In this document: in pieces, positions 8,637 to 15,895 of the stretch | Position numbering within the stretch: position 1 is the stretch's first letter | Layout: the number at the start of each line of letters is the position of its first letter | NCBI GenBank assembly: GCA_012034595.1 | Contig: JAAUPE010000060.1 | Span: 1-39,076, forward strand | DNA: 39,076 nt | Source of the DNA: Calothrix sp. CSU_2_0 | Lineage (GTDB): Bacteria; Cyanobacteriota; Cyanobacteriia; Cyanobacteriales; Nostocaceae | Reading direction: 5' to 3' | Program-made: the position numbers and the translations under genes | Notes under the pieces: model-generated | Seen by the model: the letters and a program-made list of their open reading frames with translations, nothing else | Databases searched by the model: none | What the model was told of the DNA's origin: nothing

Positions 8637-8670
8637 TCCTCACAAAATACTCAAATTTATCTCCTATATT
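8637..8670 (+). promoter_or_regulatory. Putative promoter with TCCTCA direct repeat (CBS protein)
   Basis: TCCTCA (8637-8642), CAAAA, TACTCA (8648-8653), eleven bases, then TATATT (8665-8670), a good -10. The spacer CAAAA is identical to the copy at 6923. It lies about 130 nt before the CBS start. Confidence 0.5.
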
Positions 8671-8732
8671 TTGAGATATAGGGGAATAAACCTTATCGGC
8701 TAAACTGAAATTATTGTAGGAGAAGAGTTGAG

Positions 8733-8788
8733 GGAAATTAATTGAAGAAAATTAATTGAAGAAAATTAATTGAAGAAAATTAATTGAA
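8733..8788 (+). repeat. Four tandem 14-bp repeats before the CBS start
   Basis: The unit GAAAATTAATTGAA is repeated four times head to tail, with only the first base pair of unit 1 variant (GG instead of GA). A partial fifth unit provides the GAAGGA ribosome-binding site 6 nt before the ATG at 8798. The core AATT/TTAATT is self-complementary. Copy number could change the leader length. Confidence 0.9.
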
Positions 8789-8797
8789 GGAAATTAT

Positions 8798-9423
8798 ATG
8801 TTGAAAGCAATAGATATAATGACCAAAGATGTTGCTACAATTCGCAGTTCGGCAACTGTTAGTGAAGCTGTAAAATTAATGAAAATGCGTAATTGGAGGG
8901 CATTAATTGTAGAACGCCGTCACCCTCAAGATGCATACGGAATTATCACCGATTCGGATATTGTGAGTAAGGTAATTGCCTATGGAAAAGACCCTTCTAA
9001 AATACGTGTTTATGAAATTATGACCAAACCATGTATCGTCGTCAATCCAGATTTGGGAGTAGAATATATTGCACGTTTATTTGCAGATTATCATTGCTAC
9101 AAGCTCCTGTAATTCAAGGTGAATTAATCGGCATCATTTCAGCTTCCGATATTATGGGTAAAAGTCAATTTTTAGAACTACCGCGAAGCATTGTACTCGA
9201 ACAGGAACTACAAGACGCAATTAGAAAATCTCGCGAAGTTTGTAGCAAAACCTCTCCTCGTTCTGAAGAATGTGCTGCTGCTTGGGATGTGGTTGATGAA
9301 TTACAAGCAGAAATTGCCCATCAAGAAGCAAAGCGCATTGAAAAAACCGCATTTGAAGAATTTTGCGAAGAATTTCCAGATGCACTTAGAAAATACGAAC
9401 TCGAAGAATGGTGTAGCGGTTAG
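8798..9423 (+). pseudogene. CBS-domain-pair protein, frameshifted
   Basis: CBS pairs bind adenosyl nucleotides and act as cytosolic energy or stress sensors. The first frame carries CBS1 (MLKAIDIMTKDVATIRSSATV ... GIITDSDIV) and the start of CBS2 (YEIMTKPCIVVNPDLGV). It then terminates at 9112. The second frame resumes with LLQAPVIQGELIGIISASDIM, the end of CBS2, followed by a ~80-aa charged helical tail (EECAAAWDVVDELQAEIAHQEAKR). One extra T at the TT of 9094-9095 would rejoin them as YHLLQAPVIQG, giving about 209 aa. Everything else looks conserved, so the lesion is recent or a read error. Its promoter carries the shared TCCTCA repeat. Confidence 0.8.
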
Positions 9424-9478
9424 TTAATAAATAATTCTTTCTTTCGATAGATGGTCTTGCTAGAGGGAATAGGGAGAC

Positions 9479-9571
9479 TTGAGACAATGGACGCTTGCTA
9501 ATATTGTTCGGGCTATTATGCTGTGGGGTAATTCTTTAGCTTCAAAAATTAAAGACAGCATGAAAAGTTAG
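9479..9571 (+). other. Weak 30-aa ORF, perhaps a gene-end remnant
   Basis: A TTG-initiated frame encodes a 30-residue peptide containing TLANIVRAIMLWGNSLASKI, amphipathic and ending at TAG. I do not recognise it. There is no convincing ribosome-binding site. It could be the tail of a lost protein in the gap between the CBS and peptidoglycan-binding genes. Confidence 0.2.
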
Positions 9572-9598
9572 ATTTGAAAAATAAGGAGAATAAATGCC

Positions 9599-9856
9599 AT
9601 GTCAGTTGAAACTCAAGCCATAACCCAATCTGCACAACTACCAGTACTACGCAATGGTTCGCAAGGTGATGCTGTGGTACTTTTGCAGCAACTTTTAGAA
9701 TCTCAAGGTTATCGTACTGGTAGAGTTGACGGTAAATTCGGTACGAATACAGAGAAGGCAGTGAGAAAATACCAAACAACTTTTGCTTTGTCGGTAGATG
9801 GAATAGTTGGTTCCAAAACTTGGAATAAATTAGGCGATCGCTTAATTAATCCTTAA
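9599..9856 (+). CDS. Small peptidoglycan-binding (PG_binding_1) domain protein
   Basis: This 85-aa protein consists almost entirely of one PG_binding_1 fold. Key blocks are LPVLRNGSQGDAVVLLQQLL, VDGKFGTNTEKAVRKYQ and LSVDGIVGSKTWNKLG, the usual three-helix cell-wall-binding module. No catalytic domain is attached and no clear signal peptide is visible, which is unusual for a wall-binding protein. It may be a stand-alone module, or its export route is not obvious. The ATG at 9599 has AAGGAG 11 nt upstream. Function beyond peptidoglycan or polymer binding cannot be stated. Confidence 0.85.
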   Translation: MSVETQAITQSAQLPVLRNGSQGDAVVLLQQLLESQGYRTGRVDGKFGTNTEKAVRKYQTTFALSVDGIVGSKTWNKLGDRLINP

Positions 9857-9913
9857 TACTCAACTAAATTTAACTTGTTACCTCAAATAGCTTTCGATCA
9901 ATAATTTCTGCCA

Positions 9914-10225
9914 GTTTATAAATTTGAAGGTAAAAGCCAACGCGAGGTCGAAGAGATGTTAGGAATTACACTCTAGCAAACACGGGTTTATCGGGAAATT
10001 AAACAGGAAGGACGAGAGGTAGAAGCGCGATCGCTCGTTTTGCGTCAATTAAATCGTCGGGTAGGGGAATTACCTCAAGAAGTGCGAAGCTTGCGCGACG
10101 TAAGTCGTTCGCAAGTTGAATCCCTTTCGTTGGAACAATTGGAAAATTTAGGAGTAGCGTTGCTTGATTTTACTAGTATGGTTGATTTAGATGCTTGGTT
10201 GTCAGATTTGGATGGTAATTCTTAA
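9914..10225 (+). pseudogene. Truncated copy of the adjacent Rpn/DUF2887-type gene
   Basis: This is a diverged direct duplicate of the 3' third of the intact gene at 10330-11202 (homology 9914-10233 with 10888-11210). It lacks the nuclease domain. It has an in-frame TAG where the intact gene has CAA (GITL-stop versus GITLQET). It carries one 12-bp EGRE unit instead of three. It also has a 21-nt in-frame insert inside a HIP1 octamer (adding seven residues, SLRDVSR, after EVR). The surviving open frame (from about 10040) encodes the DUF4351-like tail VGELPQEVRS...SLEQLENLG. Confidence 0.8.
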
Positions 10226-10228
10226 GAC

Positions 10229-10263
10229 GCGATAAGCGAAGCTTAACGCTCAAAGCGTATCGC
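10229..10263. repeat. 35-bp palindromic repeat, copy 1
   Basis: The element begins GCGATAAGCG and ends GTATCGC, so its edges look like the two halves of a HIP1 octamer pulled apart. It matches the copy at 28906-28940 at 28 of 35 positions. The paralogous site next to the intact Rpn gene (11203-11216) has plain GCGATCGATCGC. Confidence 0.65.
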
Positions 10264-10329
10264 TGACGGTTATCTGTACGCGATCGCATATTTGCTGCTA
10301 AGATTTTCCCAGGTTTAGGCAAATCTTCC

Positions 10330-11202
10330 ATGCGTAGAGATTCGATATTTTATAAATTGTTTCAACAATCCCCCAGTTTGTTATTTGAGTTATTGACTTT
10401 TCCACCAAGTAATGCAGATGAATATAGGTTTGATTCGGTAGCAGTCAAAGAACCAAAATTTGAAATCGACGGGGTATTTTTACCTCCACAAAATCAAAGT
10501 CCGGGTGTAGTGTATTTTTGTGAAGTACAGTTTCAACGGGATGAAAAGCTTTATGAAAGGGTGTTTGCAGAATCCCATTTATATTTTTACCGTAACCGAG
10601 ATCGATTTAGCGATTGGCAAGCTGTAATCATTTACCCATCCCGTAATATTGAGCAATCAAATATTTATCCCCACCGAACCCAACTGAATGGAGACCAAGT
10701 ACATCGGATATATTTGGATGAGTTGGGGGATATTCGTTCTTTACCTGTGTGGGTTGGGTTGATGGTTTTGACTACCCTACAAGAAAATCGTACTACTGAA
10801 GAAGCAAGGTATTTGCTAGCAAGAAGTCAGCAGGAAGTACCTCAACCAGAAAATCGTGCCATCATAGATTTATTGACGACAATTATGGTTTATAAATTTG
10901 AAGGTAAAAGCCAAAGGGAGGTCGAAGAGATGTTAGGAATTACACTCCAAGAAACACGGGTTTATCGTGAAATTAAGCAGGAAGGACGCGAGGAAGGACG
11001 CGAGGAAGGACGCGAGGTAGAAGCGCGATCGCTCGTTTTGCGTTTATTATCCCGTAGAGTAGGGGAATTACCTCAAGAAGTGCGATCGCAAGTTGAATCC
11101 CTTTCGTTGGAACAATTGGAAAATTTAGGAGAAGCGTTGCTTGATTTTACTGGTATGGCTGATTTAGATGCTTGGTTGTCAGGGTTGGATGGTAATTCTT
11201 AA
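10330..11202 (+). CDS. Rpn-like recombination-promoting nuclease / DUF2887-DUF4351 protein
   Basis: This 290-aa protein belongs to the PD-(D/E)XK putative transposase group common in cyanobacteria. The nuclease-like part (residues ~1-130) starts MRRDSIFYKLFQQSPSLLFE. It shows the Asp and E-x-Q core in FEIDGVFLPP and VVYFCEVQFQRDE, with Tyr/Arg-rich FYRNRDRFSDW after. The C-terminal DUF4351-like helices contain VGELPQEVRSQVESLSLEQLENLGEALLDF. Between them lies a charged linker of three EGRE units, encoded by three 12-bp repeats (10981-11016). The family is linked to RecA-independent recombination in E. coli (RpnA); the cellular role here is unknown. An eroded partial copy lies just upstream. 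Confidence 0.8.
   Translation: MRRDSIFYKLFQQSPSLLFELLTFPPSNADEYRFDSVAVKEPKFEIDGVFLPPQNQSPGVVYFCEVQFQRDEKLYERVFAESHLYFYRNRDRFSDWQAVIIYPSRNIEQSNIYPHRTQLNGDQVHRIYLDELGDIRSLPVWVGLMVLTTLQENRTTEEARYLLARSQQEVPQPENRAIIDLLTTIMVYKFEGKSQREVEEMLGITLQETRVYREIKQEGREEGREEGREVEARSLVLRLLSRRVGELPQEVRSQVESLSLEQLENLGEALLDFTGMADLDAWLSGLDGNS
10981..11016 (+). repeat. Three 12-bp coding repeats (EGRE units)
   Basis: GAAGGACGCGAG is repeated three times exactly, in frame, inside the Rpn-like gene. The truncated upstream paralogue has one diverged copy. This is a coding minisatellite that lengthens a charged linker without breaking the frame. Confidence 0.85.
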
Positions 11203-11270
11203 GACGCGATCGATCGCAGCTTCGAGGGAGTTAATAGGCGATCGCACGTTATCGCATATTTTTTCTATTG

Positions 11271-11373
11271 GCAGATTCGCAACAGAGCGGTAGGTTGACT
11301 GGAGGTGCATAAACTTGCTTTGCAGCGATGTTTTTGTTCCTTAAATTGAACTACCGCTCTGTTGCGAATCTGC
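11271..11373. mobile_element. 103-bp element with perfect 23-bp terminal inverted repeats
   Basis: The left arm (11271-11293, beginning GCAGATTCGCAACAGAGC) and right arm (11351-11373) are exact reverse complements over 23 bp, with a 57-bp non-coding centre. It abuts the point where the TonB-receptor-like gene loses similarity, and the arm supplies that gene's new stop codon. I see no clear target duplication. It is MITE-like; a long transcript-end hairpin is the alternative. Confidence 0.6.
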
Positions 11374-12054
11374 AAATTTTCATTTCTGCTTCCCCCGTCA
11401 CTGTTAACTCAATTGGGTCATCCTGCTGCGCTGCGGGTTTTTCCTCCGGTTTCTCTTCTACTGGTTTCTCTTGAGGTGGTTTTTCCGGCTCCTGGGCTGT
11501 CGTTGCTGTCGCTGCAACGGTAAAAATCAACCCCGTATTATCATCAAATAACTCAACCGCAGGTAACGCTTTCTCCCCAACCACCGTTACCCGCACGGTA
11601 TTCGCATCAATATTTGTAACTGTGATTTCGACTTAAACGCGAAAGCATCCCCATTCGGTAAACTTAACTGCCCACCTGTAATATCTGCAATAAAATTATT
11701 CCCCGTGCTGCGGTTGGCAACTTGTAGTTTATCCCCCTGATTTGTCTCCAAAATTATCTCCACACCCTTCTGTGTGGGATTGGCTTTTACGGACGTAATC
11801 ACGACACTTTCCTGTTTTTCAGGTGAGACGGAAGGGGGGTTTACGGGTGGATTCGTTGGTGCGGGAGATTGGGACACCAAACCACTAGTATTCGTAATAG
11901 GGGATTGAAACTCGCTGAGTTCGATAATCTCGCGATTTTTTTCCTTTGCTTCCACATCTGCAACAGCAGGTTGAGCAGCACAACTAAGAAAATATCCCCA
12001 TAAACTAATCCCCAGCCACAAACGCATACTCGGCAAAAATATCAACTTCTTCAC
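11374..12054 (-). pseudogene. TonB-dependent siderophore receptor, N-terminal fragment with AMIN domain
   Basis: Intact members (~800-900 aa) are outer-membrane siderophore receptors. Here only the first ~230 residues remain. Present are a signal peptide (MKKLIFLPSMRLWLGISLWGYFLSCAAQ), a Pro-rich linker, an AMIN domain (VVITSVKANPTQKGVEIILET ... NFIADITGGQLSLPNGDAF, then TVRVTVVGEKALPAVELFDDNTGLIF) and a Pro/Glu linker ending IELTVTGE. Plug and barrel are missing. A short deletion near 11630, about 20 nt and not a multiple of three, shifts frame inside the AMIN domain. The 103-bp inverted-repeat element caps the 3' end. The start is GTG 12054, with GGGGAG 6 nt upstream. It belongs with the broken AraC, FecD and FecE genes nearby. 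Confidence 0.8.
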
Positions 12055-12259
12055 ACTAATCTCCCCACCAAATAAATCAACTTATTGCGTAAAATTATCA
12101 ACTGAGCCTGAGAGTAGTGTAGAGAAACAATAGCGATCGCGTCTATCCAAATATGGCGTTAGTGTCCCTAAATGGCAATAATCCTAAATCTTTAATCCAA
12201 AATCGCCTAACGTAAGAATCTACTCACGAAATTTGTGCAAGCAAATACTATAACAAAAA

Positions 12260-12300
12260 TTGACAATTGTTGTTAGTCTATGGCATGATTCTAGAATCAT
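12260..12300 (+). promoter_or_regulatory. Promoter and palindromic operator of parDE
   Basis: TTGACA (12260-12265) is followed after 18 bp by CATGAT (12284-12289). A perfect 16-bp palindrome, ATGATTCTAGAATCAT (12285-12300), overlaps that -10. It lies 36 bp before parD. ParD-type antitoxins usually repress their own operon from such palindromes. Confidence 0.55.
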
Positions 12301-12336
12301 TCATGAGCAAAAATTCAGCGATGATGGGGGTAAACA

Positions 12337-12576
12337 ATGAACGTACACCTTGGACAAACCTTCGATAATTTCGTTGCCGAACTAATTGCAACCGGACTTT
12401 ACCAATCCCAAAGCGAAGTTATACGCGAAGGATTACGGCTTCTCAAAGAAAAAGAAGACTTACGCAAAGCAAAGCTTGCAGAACTACGTCGGGAAATTCA
12501 GCTTGGCTTAGATAGTGGTGCAGCTGAACCCCTCGATATGGAAGCAATAATTAGCGAAGCAGCTAGGGAAATATAG
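12337..12576 (+). CDS. parD: ParD/CC2985-type antitoxin
   Basis: This 79-aa protein is a ribbon-helix-helix antitoxin. The N-terminal strand MNVHLGQTFDNFVAELIATG and the helix-turn YQSQSEVIREGLRLLKEKE match the ParD DNA-binding fold. The C-terminal half (LGLDSGAAEPLDMEAIISEAAREI) is the usual toxin-wrapping tail. It should neutralise the ParE protein encoded 13 nt downstream and repress the operon through the palindrome at 12285-12300. Both proteins look intact although the surrounding genes are degraded. Confidence 0.9.
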   Translation: MNVHLGQTFDNFVAELIATGLYQSQSEVIREGLRLLKEKEDLRKAKLAELRREIQLGLDSGAAEPLDMEAIISEAAREI

Positions 12577-12589
12577 TTTGTGATGATTT

Positions 12590-12880
12590 ATGAGTCGCGT
12601 TATTAGAAGACCAGAAGCGAAAACAGACCTTAAGGAAATTTGGAAGTATATAGCCACCCAGGATAAAGAACGGGCAGATAATTTTTTAAGAGTGCTAAAC
12701 GAAACACTACAAAAAATTGCACATCATCCATTTATGGGTAAGGAACGTCCGGAGATTATGGAAGAGATTCGTAGCTTTCCTTTCAAAAACTACGTTATCT
12801 TTTATCGTCCCCTGGATGATGGAATAGAGTTAGTCAGAATTCTTCACGGTGCGCGTGACGTTGAAGCTCTTTTTGAATAG
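12590..12880 (+). CDS. parE: ParE-type toxin (RelE/ParE superfamily)
   Basis: This 96-aa protein has the ParE fold: SRVIRRPEAKTDLKEIWKYIATQDKERAD at the N-terminus, the middle HHPFMGKERPEI, then SFPFKNYVIFYRPLDDGIELVRILHGARD at the C-terminus. Family members poison DNA gyrase; that target is inferred from the family only. It follows parD by 13 nt as a second gene of the operon. Length and motifs are normal, so the pair is probably functional. Confidence 0.9.
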   Translation: MSRVIRRPEAKTDLKEIWKYIATQDKERADNFLRVLNETLQKIAHHPFMGKERPEIMEEIRSFPFKNYVIFYRPLDDGIELVRILHGARDVEALFE

Positions 12881-12988
12881 GAAAATTTTGATAAGAGAAA
12901 TCTCAACAGGTATTTATAGCAGTCGAAGTGTGGATCGGGACATTGACTAATCACTTGGTGTCTAAGAGGAGTTTATAAAACAAAGATG

Positions 12989-13073
12989 AAATCCCTAAAA
13001 CCCGATAATCAGTCCTCTTCAGAGGACTTTAGCTTTTAGGGGATTTATCCCCCGGCATTTGAGGACGAAATGC
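12989..13073. repeat. Nested multi-hairpin element, possibly an IS200/IS605 end
   Basis: Three hairpins follow one another. First is AGTCCTCT-TC-AGAGGACT (13011-13028), nested inside AAATCCCTAAAA/TTTTAGGGGATTT (12989-13046). Then comes GGGGAtttaTCCCC (13039-13052), then GCATTT/AAATGC (13055-13073). No transposase is nearby. Such subterminal hairpins are typical of IS200/IS605 ends and of palindromic elements derived from them, so this may be a remnant. Confidence 0.45.
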
Positions 13074-13152
13074 GGATAGAATTATGCTCCACATTTTATT
13101 TATAAAAACCCTCTAAAAGGTTTTTAACTCTGTTCCCCGTTCCCTAATGCAG

Positions 13153-13617
13153 TCACGATGCAGAAATAGACTTTTTTCCCAGCAAACATTCGCTCGGTGT
13201 AATTCCAAACTTGCGTTTAAAGGCTCCAGCAAAGTGTCCCAAATGGGAATAACCCAATAAATTAGCCACCTCTGCAACCGTTCCCCCACCGTTTCGCAAT
13301 AATTGCTCGGCTCGCTCCAGGCGTTTTTCCGTAAGATAATTAAATACAGTTGTGCCAAATAATGTTTTGAAACCGTGACGCAGAGTCCTGTCACTAATCC
13401 CAATAATTTCCGCTAATTCGACTAAAGAAGGGGGATTATCCAACCGAAAATGCAAAATTTCCCTTGCGTGGTGAATGCGATCGATCGTTGTTGATTTGAG
13501 TCGTGGTGGCTGGGTTTGTTTGGTATTTTCGCTCAAAATTGGAGCCAATTGTAAAGCCATCAATTCGATGATTTTCCCTTGCAGAAACATTTGCTTGGTA
13601 ATTCCCCGGTAGGGCAA
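13153..13617 (-). pseudogene. AraC-family siderophore regulator, C-terminal half only
   Basis: Intact cyanobacterial PchR-like AraC regulators are about 330 aa; here only ~154 C-terminal residues remain. The two helix-turn-helix motifs are complete: SLVELAEIIGISDRTLRHGFKTLFG and VAEVANLLGYSHLGHFAGAFKRKFGITPSE, ending in the typical LLGKK. The N-terminal ligand-sensing domain is missing. Similarity stops at [10 protein letters not shown] (about 13615), where similarity to FecD begins on the opposite strand, so one deletion removed both gene starts. No start codon with a ribosome-binding site supports expression of the fragment. Confidence 0.8.
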
Positions 13618-13908
13618 CGAGGTTTACTATTAATTATTAGCTCTGCATTGTCTGGTGCGGCTGTTGCGACTGCGGGAACAATCGGTTTTGTCGGCTTAAT
13701 TGCCCCCCATATTGCCCGTCAATTAGTAGGAGGAAATTACCAAGGATTAATTCCAGTTGCGGGAATTTTGGGAGCGATGATGGTGGCAATTTCTGATTTA
13801 TTAGGGAGAGTTGTATTTGCCCCAATCGAAATTCCCTGTGGAATTGTCACCGCTGTAATTGGTGCGCCTTATTTCTTGTATTTATTAGTGCAAACTCGCA
13901 AAAAATAA
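13612..13908 (+). pseudogene. FecCD-family siderophore permease, C-terminal fragment
   Basis: The frame gives about 98 residues matching the last third of FecD/BtuC-type inner-membrane permeases: [33 protein letters not shown], then [30 protein letters not shown]. The PHIAR segment is the coupling region for the ATPase. About 230 upstream residues are missing. The apparent N-terminus of the open frame is antisense of the AraC gene, so it is not genuine. It is followed 36 nt later by the ATPase gene. Confidence 0.8.
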
Positions 13909-13944
13909 AATAATCATCTTAAATTATAAAAAGCAAATAAAAAC

Positions 13945-14757
13945 ATGCAATTACAAAATCGAGAACACTCTCAAATAGAGACCCACAATTTAACTTTAGG
14001 ATACAACGGTGCAACAATTATTCAGAACTTAGATTTAACCATACCTAAAGGACAAATTACCGCCTTAGTCGGTGCGAATGGTTGCGGAAAATCCACTCTG
14101 CTACGAGGCTTGGCAAGATTATTAAAACCGAATAAGGGTAGTGTTTATTTGGATGCGACGGATATTTTTAAAATATCGACAAAAGACATTGCCAAAAAAT
14201 TAGGAATTCTCACCCAAGGTCCTGTTCCTCCAGAAGGATTGACAGTAAGAGATTTAGTTGCATTTGGTCGTTTTCCTTACCAAAATTGGATGTAACAATG
14301 GACGAAAGAAGATGAAAGGTTGGTGGAAATTGCCTTAGAAACTACTCGGATGAAAGAGTTAGCAGAGCGAGAATTAGATACGCTTTCGGGAGGACAACGA
14401 CAACGAGCATGGATTGCAATGGCATTAGCGCAAGACACGGATATTTTATTATTAGATGAACCAACGACTTTTTTGGATTTGACCCATCAAATCGAAGTCT
14501 TAGATTTGTTGTGGGAATTGAATCAAAATCAAGGACGAACCTTGGTCATGGTATTGCACGATTTAAACCAAGCTGGTCGCTATGCAGATAATTTGGTAGC
14601 AGTCAAAGACGGTCGTGTTTTTGCCGCAGGAAAACCCGATGTTGTGATGACAGAAACAATTGTAAAAGAAGTTTTTGGTTTGAATTCTCGCATTGTCCCC
14701 GATCCAGTTTCCGGAACACCAATGTGTATCCCGATTGGTAAACATGGTAGGAAGTAA
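13945..14757 (+). pseudogene. FecE-type siderophore ABC ATPase with one nonsense codon
   Basis: This is the ATP-binding subunit of an iron-siderophore importer. Walker A is GANGCGKST, the signature LSGGQRQR, Walker [13 protein letters not shown], and the switch His is in VLHDLNQAG. The frame is continuous (271 codons) except for TAA at 14293-14295, in NWM[13 protein letters not shown]. The next codon is CAA, so a C-to-T change of CAA is the simplest origin. Translation would stop before the signature motif. It stands with the truncated FecD, AraC and TonB genes, so the whole uptake route is lost here. Confidence 0.85.
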
Positions 14758-14787
14758 TAGTTTTATTCCTAAACAAGACCACAGGTG

Positions 14788-15000
14788 CTAATATTTGACT
14801 ATGCTTGATGCGGAAAATATTGGTAAAGAGGAAGGCGATCGCAAATTCAAACTTGCGATATCTTGAACAAAAATAATTCCTTTACCTGCTTGTTTCGGTA
14901 ATTTTCCCCCAGATAGCCAAGTATTTGCTCCTGCGAGTGCGGAACGCATCATTGGCTTGGCTATTTGTTGGGTATCGGGGATGAATAAACCGTGGGTAGC
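14788..15000 (-). pseudogene. CHAT-domain fragment
   Basis: This is a 71-codon piece of a CHAT (caspase-like) domain. It starts at the catalytic-His motif ATHGLF and contains MMRSALAGANTWLSGG, a hallmark of TPR-CHAT proteins. It loses similarity after DIASLNL, where the catalytic-Cys segment should follow. Upstream residues are not recognisable. It lies directly after the DUF928 gene, as a degraded third CHAT protein of the cluster. Confidence 0.65.
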
Positions 15001-15017
15001 GTTTCTTTCAACAAGCC

Positions 15018-15836
15018 CTACTTATTATTGGCTTTACAGCAGTTAGTAAGAGGTTGGTTTGCTAAACTTTCTAAACCAACAGAATTTAAAAAACTAGTCC
15101 AGTCTGCTAATAAATTTCGGTCGTTGGGATTTGCAAGACGTAATTGTACTAGAGTTGCGATCGCATCATACCAAATTCCTTTTTCGGCGTATATTTTCAC
15201 CTTTTGCTGGGGTTGTGCTTGTTTGAGAAGTTCGGTTAAAGCTGGGTTTTTGTTAATCCTTTGTATCCATCCTTCCACATAATCAAGTTGGCTTGGTTGT
15301 TGGGGATTGCATGTTACTTTTACCTTCAAAAACCAGCGATACATTGTTTCTGCTTCCAATGGAGGGATAGTTTCTGGCAAACTAACACTAATAATTCCTG
15401 GAGATACTGCTGGGGTTAAGGCAGTTCGATATATGGTTTGACTTTTGTTATTTACTTGTTTTTGGAGAACAAACTCTATATTTGCGATCGATGAGGTTTT
15501 ATAGGGTACGAAAAATAATAAGCTGGGATGCTCTGTATCTGTTAGTCCCCAAACTTTGCCGATCGTAACAGCTTCTTGCTTGGTTTTATTTACTGTTTGC
15601 TCGTATATGGGTACTAAAGCTGTCACTGTTTGCTCGCTATTACACCCACGACTCGCTGCACCACCACGATTGCCTACTGCTCCTCTGTCTGGTGGAGGTG
15701 GGGGTGGTGTAAATCGAATTGATGTAAGGGAAGTGGAAACAGGTTTGGCTTGTAGTGGTGGGGAATATGCCATGTTACTTAATAATGCTATTCCCAAGGC
15801 TGTGGTTAATTGAATTTTTTGCCAGTAGTTTTTCAT
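15018..15836 (-). CDS. DUF928 domain protein, exported
   Basis: This 272-aa protein has a Sec signal peptide (MKNYWQKIQLTTALGIALLSN...LQA) and a Pro-rich stretch, FTPPPPPPDRGAVGNRGGAASRGC. The DUF928 core follows: LTALVP-type segment VTALVPIYE, WGLTDTEHPSLLFFVPYK, SLPETIPPLEAETMYRWFLKVKVTC and YVEGWIQR. The C-terminus is helical (IWYDAIATLVQLRLANP). DUF928 proteins are cyanobacterial, exported and uncharacterised. They are often found beside CHAT, CHASE2 and TpsA genes, as here. It is the last intact gene of the minus-strand cluster, 60 nt after the CHAT-CHASE2 gene. Confidence 0.85.
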   Translation of the reverse strand: MKNYWQKIQLTTALGIALLSNMAYSPPLQAKPVSTSLTSIRFTPPPPPPDRGAVGNRGGAASRGCNSEQTVTALVPIYEQTVNKTKQEAVTIGKVWGLTDTEHPSLLFFVPYKTSSIANIEFVLQKQVNNKSQTIYRTALTPAVSPGIISVSLPETIPPLEAETMYRWFLKVKVTCNPQQPSQLDYVEGWIQRINKNPALTELLKQAQPQQKVKIYAEKGIWYDAIATLVQLRLANPNDRNLLADWTSFLNSVGLESLANQPLTNCCKANNK

Positions 15837-15895
15837 AAAATATTGGGTTAAAAGTTAGGAGTTTTTTGGGTCTTTTTTTGACTATTTATTAATTA

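Noticed and set aside
8733-8788. CRISPR-like or iteron origin array
   Set aside because: Units are contiguous 14-mers without spacers, lie directly before a start codon, and no replication gene is near.
13579-13611. N-terminal residues of the FecD open frame as a true gene start
   Set aside because: These bases are antisense of the AraC coding sequence; FecD similarity begins only after about 13612.
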